DNA of 15,983 nt from assembly GCA_003118195.1 (NCBI GenBank), contig BEXV01001057.1, positions 100,543 to 116,525 of the forward strand. The letters are read 5' to 3'. The notes under the pieces were generated by a model that saw nothing but the letters and a program-made list of their open reading frames with translations, was not told the DNA's origin and ran no database searches. Below are positions 1 to 7,900 of the stretch, piece after piece. The stretch's first letter is position 1. Every line of letters begins with the position of its first letter. Origin of the DNA: Hemicentrotus pulcherrimus. Its lineage: Eukaryota; Echinodermata; Echinoidea; Camarodonta; Strongylocentrotidae. The translations under genes and the position numbers were made by a program.

Positions 1-199
1 GTACTGGCTGTAAAGATAACGCTTCGTATCAGGAGTCAGGACCATTATACCTTTCCCTACATTGACGAGTGATGGCGCTGTTAAGAAATTGATGCGGGAA
101 GAAGACAAGTACTGCTGAAACTTTGTGAAAGAAAAAGGAGGATGTGAACCACACGTTTAAAAGAAAGGAATCGCTAAATTTAAGAAAAGAAAAGAAAAG

Positions 200-255
200 G
201 AGAGCGAGAGAGAGTGTGCGTGTGTGTGTGAGAGAGAGAGAGAGAGGGAGAGAGA
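200..255. repeat. (GA)n/(GT)n microsatellite
   Basis: A purine-rich tract of GA dinucleotides is interrupted by a short (GT)n block. The whole 1-400 stretch is otherwise featureless apart from this repeat; no coding region was recognised. Confidence 0.9.
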
Positions 256-438
256 AGAAAGTGAGAAAATAAGAAAACGTATTTACAGGTTGGCTTATCT
301 TTAGATTTCCTAAAATCCATTGGACTCAAAATTTAATTAATACAGACTCAAGTTTACCGGAGTACCGCCTCATCTAATATTCATAAATTGACATTTTTTT
401 TTCTCTCTGTATTTTTCTCTGTTGTTATTTCCTGCAGT

Positions 439-603
439 TTATGCTGTTTGAAATGGTGTTTTGATGCTTCACCGCGTTTACGATTACACCATCACATGGC
501 TTACTTCGAATCATCGGGAGATCGCGTTACAGGATCTTCTGTGAAACAACAACAGAAGATGCCGCATCTTTTATATGCCAGAGGGTTTTTACAAAGTGTC
601 ATG
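439..603 (+). other. Weak candidate plus-strand exon
   Basis: A pyrimidine-rich acceptor (TCTGTTGTTATTTCCTGCAG) precedes an open frame to TAA at 604-606. An internal ATG at 496 has an acceptable context and would give MAYFESSGDR and so on. AT|GTAAAT just before the stop could act as a donor. No family is recognised, and the frame is short enough to be chance. It could be a 5' or terminal exon of an unrelated gene to the left. Confidence 0.2.
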
Positions 604-814
604 TAAATAGTACTAAACCATTTGTAAATGAGAGGGGTTGCGCACAACACTGAGTGGGCTACTTCTGATTTCCACTTGTGCCTACGATGACGCCCTGAAA
701 CATGACGCCGTGATCAAAATTTCACGCATGTAAGCCATGATCGTTAGGTATTGTCAAATGTTTAGGCTTGGAGTTTAAAGCTTCTCTTCGTTATTAGAAA
801 CATATGTCATACAA

Positions 815-1014
815 ATATTTTATAAATACAATGCTTCCTGGGAGAAATTTCAATTATTTAAACATATTTGTGGCTTACACCCAGTAAATAAGATCGATTG
901 ATCGATCTGTATTGTAAAAAAAAAGTCAGAAAAAAATCTTGGAACTAGCGGGACTTGAACCTGCCATATACTGCTTGCCGGGCAGCGACTCTACCACCAG
1001 GCCATCACTGGGCC
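815..1014 (-). mobile_element. tRNA-derived SINE, copy 1 (head plus body)
   Basis: On the minus strand, 1014-941 is tRNA-like. It has an A-box-like TGGCCTGGTGG (1004-994), an anticodon-arm-like CTGC/GCAG stem and a perfect B box GGTTCAAGTCC (961-951). The acceptor strands do not pair, so it is a SINE head rather than a working tRNA. The AT-rich body (about 948-815) contains ATCGATCAATCGAT and TTACTGGGTGTAAGCCACAA, and is repeated at 1105-1228, which shows it is a dispersed element. Confidence 0.7.
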
Positions 1015-1104
1015 ATGGCACAGTCACGATGAACTAGAAACAAATACCTAAGCTCTCCTGATTCAGTCTGACTCATTAATATTCATTAGTCCGCCATAGG
1101 ACAA

Positions 1105-1228
1105 TAATTTTATAAATGTAATGCTTCCTGGGAGAATTACAATTATTTAAACCTATTTGTGGCTAACACCCAGTAAATAAGTTCGATTGATCGATCTATA
1201 TTGAAAAACAAGTCAGAAACAAAAAATC
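1105..1228 (-). mobile_element. SINE body, copy 2, lacking the tRNA head
   Basis: About 120 bp closely match the body of copy 1 in the same orientation (shared CAATTATTTAAAC, CACCCAGTAAATAAG, TCGATTGATCGATCT). The tRNA-like head is absent. The copy is bracketed by an imperfect inverted repeat carrying AAGCTCTCCTGATT (about 1051-1064 and 1225-1240), which copy 1 does not show on both sides. Confidence 0.65.
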
Positions 1229-1413
1229 AGGAGAGCTTGGGTTTAAATAAGTTATACAAATAGTTGTATAATTTCTGTTATCCATCTTCCTGGACAATGG
1301 TTAATTATTTTTGGTGAGTATTTTTGGCCTTCTCGTCTTTTGTCTGCTCTTTAAAGAACGTTGTATTCTACCTATAACGAAAACTCAAACATGAATATGA
1401 CACAATAAAGAAA

Positions 1414-1560
1414 TACTCGGACCCCAGTCAAACAATTTCTTATATATATTTTGTTTTAACGAAGTAAAATACACAACTTAATATATACTCGGACCCCAGT
1501 CAAAGAATTTCTTATATATATTTTGTTTTAACGAAGTAACATACACAACTTAATATATAC
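1414..1560. repeat. 72-bp tandem duplication
   Basis: Two head-to-tail units begin TACTCGGACCCCAGTCAAA at 1414 and 1486. They differ at only a few positions, so the duplication is recent. No coding content is seen. Confidence 0.92.
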
Positions 1561-2050
1561 TTTTCAAATCTTTTGATTCAACACAAACAAAAAATAACGT
1601 TCCTTTCAATTCGGCAAGACGGATTTGCACAACTGTATCAGATATTGAAGCCCACAAGAAACACGTATTATTATTATCATTATTATTTATTGTTATGTTA
1701 AAGGCCACATGATAAACGGAAATTACCTGACAGAACGGTATAGAAAAGCCGGAAAACTCTCTATTCAACTTACAACATTCAGCCAATTGATGATATTGAA
1801 TCGATACCATTTATTCACACCCATCATTCGAATAACCCTAACGTCGTTCAAACTGATAAAGGAATACATAAACGGTTTGTCTGATGACAGAAACTTAAAT
1901 CAGGTTTTTAGAAGGATTACACATGATGAAACACTTGAACTTGAAAAAAGTGAGGCCGCACCCTTAGTATACGACCGTTTGCCGAGTTCTGACAACCTAA
2001 AAAAGCGCCATTAAAAACCAATTTGCAAAACCTGATTTTGGGGTGATTTT
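1561..2050. other. No recognised gene
   Basis: This stretch contains an (ATT)n tract (about 1667-1690) and a 101-codon open frame at 1709-2014. That frame matches no family known to me and has no splice or promoter support. Nothing else is seen. Confidence 0.5.
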
Positions 2051-2053
2051 TTT

Positions 2054-2450
2054 ACAGGTTTTTATTTTCTTCTCTCATAAAGAAAATTGTATATAATTTA
2101 TAACATTTTATCCAGATTAACATTGAATTTGAAAGCGAACTTTAACATTTTCATACAAGGTTACAAATAAATTCTCATATAAAATATATTTGCAAATGAA
2201 GTTAAATATATACAAAAGAAAGACATTCACATAAAATTGAATTATAGTTTCTTTCACATTTTAAACAAATCGCACATAAAGTTTTTACAGTTTTCTCGAC
2301 CAGCTTGCATGTAAATTTCCAATATTATTATTTTTTTTTCCACAATATTTTGTCAAAGTTTCCTTCAGAGAGAAAAAAGGGTTATGATTAAAAAAAAAAA
2401 AATTAAGAAAAAGATATATGATAAAAGGAGAGAAGGGATTAAAAGAGAGA
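2054..2450 (-). mobile_element. Retroelement-like 3' end, copy 1
   Basis: About 400 bp are repeated in direct orientation at 2850-3197. Read on the minus strand, both copies run through TTATAAATTAT and ACAATTTTCTTTATGAGAGAA to AATAAA (here 2066-2061) and then a short A-rich tail. This looks like the 3' end of a non-LTR retroelement or processed transcript. No coding remnant is seen. Confidence 0.5.
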
Positions 2451-2750
2451 AAGATAACGCCCACTGCCCCTGCCCCCACATAACACTAAACTACAGGATA
2501 ACTGGATATTCGGGGATCAATTTTAGAAGGTCATCCAAAGGGGTGGAGGGACTTTTTCCGTTTTAATTTTAAAAACAGTAGCATACATAACTTGTATCAA
2601 TGAATAGGTAAGATTTTCTCTATCTTTTGAGCTGACATTTGGCGTTTATATCAGGCTGCCGCAGGAAGAAAAACTCGTTAATTTATGTTTACAATTTACA
2701 ATGTCACAGACCAACATGATCATTCGTACAAGTAGATTCATTTATATTCA

Positions 2751-2769
2751 TATATATATATATATATAT
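2751..2769. repeat. (TA)n microsatellite
   Basis: A pure TA run lies within an AT-rich spacer between the two retroelement-like copies. Confidence 0.9.
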
Positions 2770-2849
2770 TCATATTTATAATATGTATGTATATATATTC
2801 AGATATTTAGTCAGGTGTATGGAAGTAGGTATTTTCTGTTTTTCATAGG

Positions 2850-3197
2850 CTTTTATTCATTTCTCTCATAAAGAAAATTGTACATAATTTATAACATTGT
2901 ATACAAAATAACAAAATAATCTTCACATATAGGTCTAAATAAATTTGCAAATGAACTTTTACATTTCCATACAAGGTTAAAAATAAAGTTACACATTTAC
3001 AGATAAAAAATATTCACACAAACAAAATTATACTTTCACATTTTAAACAAATCACAAAAAGAATTTGTACTATTTCATCAACCAGTTTGCGTATAAATTT
3101 CAAATTATTTCTTTTCTGTTCCATAATATCTTTTCCCCACTTAAATTTTCTTTTAGAGAGAAAAAAAAAGAAGGGGTATGATAAAAAAGAAAAGATA
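2850..3197 (-). mobile_element. Retroelement-like 3' end, copy 2
   Basis: This copy is collinear with 2054-2450, with small indels (shared CTCTCATAAAGAAAATTGTA, CACATTTTAAACAAATC, TACAAGGTTA). AATAAA on the minus strand is at 2857-2852. Substitutions throughout suggest the copies are old. A GTAT(T/G)GAAGTAGGTA motif occurs both at 2819 and just after this copy. Confidence 0.5.
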
Positions 3198-3354
3198 AAT
3201 GTATTGAAGTAGGTATGGCAACCGATCGCCCACTATCATTTCTTACAAATTGATTGCCGATGGTCGCAGCTTTTGTTTGTTATATATCGTAAGCCAAGTG
3301 TGACCCAAGGCTTATATTTGAATACTCGGATGTTTTAAAATTTGAATTCCGGAA

Positions 3355-3440
3355 TTAGTCCGAAAGGCGACATTTGAATGTAAACATGATGAATTTGAAT
3401 GACAACTTGATAAAATTGGCCGGACAAAAACATATAATTT
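3355..3440. mobile_element. Short fragment related to the inverted-repeat element of intron 4
   Basis: GACATTTGAATG and TTTGAATGACAACTTGATA, followed by AAATTGGCCGGACAAA, resemble the right terminus of the 9874-11176 element (TTCGAATGACAAACACTCAA, then ATTTGGCCGGGAAAT). This looks like a solo end or a decayed copy of the same family. Confidence 0.5.
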
Positions 3441-3449
3441 GATTTTTAC

Positions 3450-3540
3450 GACTACTCTTACTACTTTTGCTGCTGCTGTTACTTATACTTCTATTACTAC
3501 TACTTCGAATACTACTACTACTACTACTACTACTAATATT
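3450..3540. repeat. (ACT)n trinucleotide tract
   Basis: Imperfect ACT/GCT triplets run up to a pure stretch at about 3511-3534. On the minus strand they produce a long serine run in an open frame, which is a by-product of the repeat. Confidence 0.9.
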
Positions 3541-4021
3541 ACAAGTACCAATCAAAATAATACAAATTATTATGACAATGAATACAAAATAAAAAAAGAA
3601 ATTTAGCACTTTACCTTTGTAGCCATACAGTTTTAGCAGTGAGGTATGGTTGTTGTAGAAAGGTTTCAAACAACTAAAAGTGAAAACCGAAATTTACCAT
3701 TTGACTACTGAATTCTATAAATGCCATGGGCTGCATTCGTGAGCCACCTGGTTCCAGAAATGAACAGGTTAATAGACTGAGATAGAGACACATGTTTTAT
3801 CTTTATATATATACATTGTAATTCCTCTCTTTTCCAAATGAACGTTTTAATTAATGGTACTGCCTGAAATACAGCTAATTGAAATTCATTAAAAATTGCA
3901 TTAAAAACAGTATATTTATTGTCACTTTTATGATAACTATGATAAGCTACGGTCACGAACGCATCGTTCGTACGAATCTCCCTTTTTTCTCCATGGTCTT
4001 CCAGAATTTCCATTGTCTGAA

Positions 4022-4065
4022 AATCGTTCGTACGGCGTTCGTACGGCGTTCGTAGCAGTTCGTAA
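4022..4065. repeat. 11-bp CG-rich tandem array
   Basis: About three units of GTTCGTACGGC with degenerate flanking units (CAGTTCGTAATGG). A related TCGTTCGTACGAATC lies at about 3963. The CG content contrasts sharply with the AT-rich surroundings. It is possibly the edge of a DNA element. Confidence 0.7.
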
Positions 4066-4547
4066 TGGCATTTGTGAACGAGACTAACTTCTCATACACA
4101 TTATTGAGACTGCGATAAATAACACCAGCTCACCGATACACATTTATATAGACAGCACATAATAACGAAAGACCTGGGTAGTGGCAAATAACTTTCAGGT
4201 TAAGTCTGATTATTTCGATTGACATGTTGACGTTACCATTTACAGTTTCATTATTTTTCATTCTATTTTTTGTCTCTATCCTTTGCCACTAGCTTCACTG
4301 TCACATTACATGCATGTAAAGCCACTTCGGAATAATTTCTGCACATGGGCACTGAAATAAAGGCCATTTGTACGAATCAGGGAAATTCCATCGAGATGAA
4401 TGCTGGGAAAGTTTTCATGACAGTTTTTTAATCATGATTAATTTAAGTACAGAAAGTTCAATGCATGAAACACACTCAGGTGAAAGTATTTTTTTTCAAG
4501 ATGGCAAAAAAAGGTATTTCAGAAGCACCTTTTTTACTCTGGTAGTG
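4066..4547. other. Intergenic stretch, nothing recognised
   Basis: This is AT-rich sequence downstream of the minus-strand gene. A short open frame at 4368-4598 runs antisense to the probable 3' UTR and has no family resemblance. No RNA gene or repeat stands out. Confidence 0.5.
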
Positions 4548-4553
4548 TTTATT
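4548..4553 (-). terminator. Candidate polyadenylation signal AATAAA of the ZU5-UPA-DD gene
   Basis: AATAAA on the minus strand (TTTATT as printed) lies about 110 bp downstream of the TAG stop, a plausible 3' UTR length. Such hexamers are common in AT-rich DNA, so support is positional only. Confidence 0.45.
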
Positions 4554-4664
4554 CTAAATGCAAAAGTGGGACTTCTCCATGTATTACAATGTTTATAGAT
4601 ATGTTGGCATCATTTGTACGAGGGCTATATCTCCGAACTAGTTAATATACAGACAACCTACTTT

Positions 4665-4962
4665 CTAGGATGAATCAAGTTCCTCTTGGGGAGAGTCATA
4701 GTCGAGACCGATGGACTCAACTATTCCCAAAAGCTTTACACTCCTGAGTACATCTATGAGTTGTCGCTTTGGCGATCCAGTTCTCTCTTTCCATCGGGTC
4801 AACACAGTGAAGTACATTTCCTCCACTTTGTTGCTTGTTGATCGGATGTTTTCTGTTTCCGTCATTGAGGATCCTAATTTGATGGCTATAGGATTTAACT
4901 TGTCTAATGGAAGCTTACTTGATATGTCCACAAGCTGGTCGTCTGTCAGACAATCAGGGTCT
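4665..4962 (-). CDS. Exon G: death domain and stop
   Basis: This is a 298-nt terminal exon encoding residues 363-460 and TAG. Death-domain features run in order: LTDDQLVDISSKLPLDKLNP (helices 1-2), IAIKLGSSMTETENI (helices 2-3), the conserved tryptophan in VLTRWKERTG (helix 5), and QLIDVLRSVKLLGIVESIG (helix 6). A short acidic tail ends LDSS. The acceptor is TTTCTGTGTATAG|A. A second AG lies 2 nt downstream, but only the first keeps frame after exon F. Confidence 0.93.
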
Positions 4963-7900
4963 CTATACACAGAAAAATGATCAAGGATAGTAAATATTTG
5001 TTTTCTTCACATTTTTATACCTAGTGTACCCAAGTTAGTCCTGATATTTCCCTTTTTCGAGGGACATGAATAATTATTAACCCATTTATCGCCAAGTAAC
5101 AAATTACATCGTGGTGGAGAGTGTCAAATGTGGATGAATGTTATGCCGGACTGGGATTTAAACCCTCAACCATTCGTTTGACACTCAGTCCAGTGATTGG
5201 ACTACTATATCACGACACATCCACACACACGCACACACACTAACGCATAGGGTTCTGCAGTTGATTGTTTTTTAAACAAGTGTACCTTATTTCTCCTTGC
5301 GGGAAAGAAAAAAATTGTTGCTGCTTTTCAGTGTAAAATTGCACATGGTTTTAGAATCCGCAGATATTAGTACATAACAAAACCTATTTCTTCAATATTA
5401 CACATGGAAGACAACAACCTATATCAAAGTGCTTACAAGCTTCTGTGATCTTCTAGTCTACGTTGGTACCAAAACGTTCCTTGCTGTGTAGGTTCTACTT
5501 CCTGAGTGGGGACATATGGGACCATTGCCCCAGGTGACACTTCACGCGTATATCCTGTATGAGCAAGTCTAGGAGGAGCACCTTTATATGACACGGATTG
5601 CAGTGGTGTAACCATCCCTTCAACCTCTCCAACCGAAGGAGATGCCTCTGAAATAGAGCGGTAAAAAAGACTTAAAGATCGTTTAATCATTTGCAAAAAG
5701 AAACATATCTTTCATTTAGTTTTAGAGTTAGAAGATAACATCCTAAATCACACTACTTTGGTAAATATTTGCTTATCTTTGATGGTATTGAATTTGTACA
5801 CGGTTAGGTTTTATTTTGTTTTTGTTTTTTTCCCCTCGTTTTAGGCATTATTTTGTCATCACCTTTTTAAACAACATTATTATACTGTATTTTTGTTTCG
5901 GTGACAGCACGAATAAAGCATTTGGCTTTCCTAGCTGTCTCCACATTCGTTTGAATTTTTGGTTCTTGTTGTATTCTAATGCAAAGGTTTTTCCTCAACT
6001 CGTACACTATGTTTTGTATTTATATGTTGTTATGATAAATGAAATAAAGATCAATCATTTTCAGTTCAATTCTCCTTTTCTTAGCTTGGAGGAGAGAGCA
6101 AGCAGCATACTAATTCGTTTGGTCTTGACATGTTTAGCTCTAAAGTGTTGAAAAGTATATTATTTCAACCATTTTAATATACTAATCTTTAACTTCCAAA
6201 AAGATTATCATTGTCAGACGCATGGTGGAACTAACCATCATTTCACTTTTTAATGGGAAAATGAGGAACAGTGTCAGACTTCCTCTGTTATAGCAGACCT
6301 CCCGAAACAACACAATAGACGGTCGTCGTACAATCCATTTGTTCAATCAATAAGTTTTTGTTGATTGATTTGTTATGATAGCGTGGACATTTTTCTAGCA
6401 AGGCTGCGTAATCAACGAAGGCCTACTTGATGTACATGACGAAGTGAATTTCAACTACAATTCTACTCGAACGGCCTTTGCATCCCACTTTTCATGATGT
6501 TACTTCTCATACAAACCTAATTTTTAAAAAGTGAATGAAAACCAATATATTCTGACTAAGTTTTAGTTTCCAACTAGGCCCTATAGTTGGCGAACAATGA
6601 TCCGTAGTTGTCGACTGAACCCACATTAGTAGTCGTCAACTATACAGTGCGTCCCAGAAAAAAAAACGAAACCTATAAGTATCGATGTTTTATCATAACT
6701 TAATCACAGCCATAATTAATGAATAATACATATATGGAAAGCTTAGAGTCTCCTCTTTCAGTTGATGCTGCTCACGTGATGCATATTTCACGCATGAGTG
6801 ATTAAAAGCAATTTGAAGGAAGGAAACCAAAAAGTAATTTGGCGGGCGGTATCTGAATTTCAAAGAAAAAATTATATTTCCAGAAAGTTGAGTTTCTGCC
6901 CTTTCATATAATACCTCAATCAAGAAGAATGAGCCAGGAGTAACACAGTTCTGTTTGTTTAAAAACGCCCTTACATTTTCATAATTTTAACAAACGAATT
7001 CGTTTTCACTGGGTGCCTGCCGTCGGTAGCAAAAAGCAGATTTGACAAAAGACTTAACTCCGTTTATTGATACGGTAGGTAGCCAGGGAAAACGAATTCG
7101 TTTAATACAATTATGGAAATACAAGCACTACTTTAAACAAACAGAACTTTTCCATTCCTCGCTCATTTTTCTGATTGAGGTGTCAAATAAAAGGGCAGAA
7201 ACTTAACTTTCTAGAAATATGATTTTTTCTTCGAAATTCATATACCGCCCGCCAAATGTCTTTTTGGTTTCCTCTTTTCAAATTGCTTTTAATCACTTAT
7301 GCTTGAAATATGTTTCATCTGAGTCGCATCAACTGAAAAAAGAGACTCTAAGCTTTCCAAATATGTATCATTCATTAATTGTGGTTGTGATTCCGTTATG
7401 ATAAAACATCGATACTACTCGGTTTCGTTTTTTTCTGGGACGCACTGTATATATATATATATATATATATATCAAAGTGGTATTCATAAACATTTGACTA
7501 TGGCTAGTGTGCAACTAATTTATCTCCAAATTCCTATACATCACTAGTTGGCCACTAATCAATGACTGTCATAGGAAAAGGAGTGGTCAGAATGTTATAA
7601 TATTGGGAAAGATTTGTCACGGGAAAGGAAAAGAAAGGGAACATCTTTTTCAAGACATTTCAGAAGTTCCACAAACCTATTTGGTAATGCGGAATAGATA
7701 AGCGCTATCGAATTTGCCATGGAAATATATTTTTTTAAAATATAAATTAAATTCATTTCGTTGGAAAATGACATCCTAGCTCGAGGTAAAAAAAAAAAGT
7801 CACAAGAGCCCCGGTAGTTACATAATATAACACTTTTGGAACAAGGTTCTTAGTAGGGTTTCATTAATACCAATTTCATTGTGAGCTTAATAGTTGACAA

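Noticed and set aside
941..1014. Functional tRNA gene (GGC-like anticodon loop)
   Set aside because: The A and B boxes are good, but the acceptor strands do not pair, one T-stem pair is mismatched and position 33 is not T. The sequence continues into a repeated body, which fits a SINE head.
1709..2014. 101-codon plus-strand open frame as a gene
   Set aside because: No family resemblance, no splice or promoter support, and it overlaps a shorter frame on the other strand that is equally unsupported.
3355..3669. Minus-strand open frame with long serine run
   Set aside because: The serine run is the translation of the (ACT)n microsatellite; the rest is hydrophobic AT-rich sequence without motifs.
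3705..4013. 102-codon minus-strand open frame as an exon
   Set aside because: No recognised domain, no matching splice sites, and it lies beyond the stop and candidate poly(A) signal of the minus-strand gene.
4711..4980. Plus-strand open frame opposite the death domain
   Set aside because: Antisense shadow of exon G, whose death-domain reading is much better supported.
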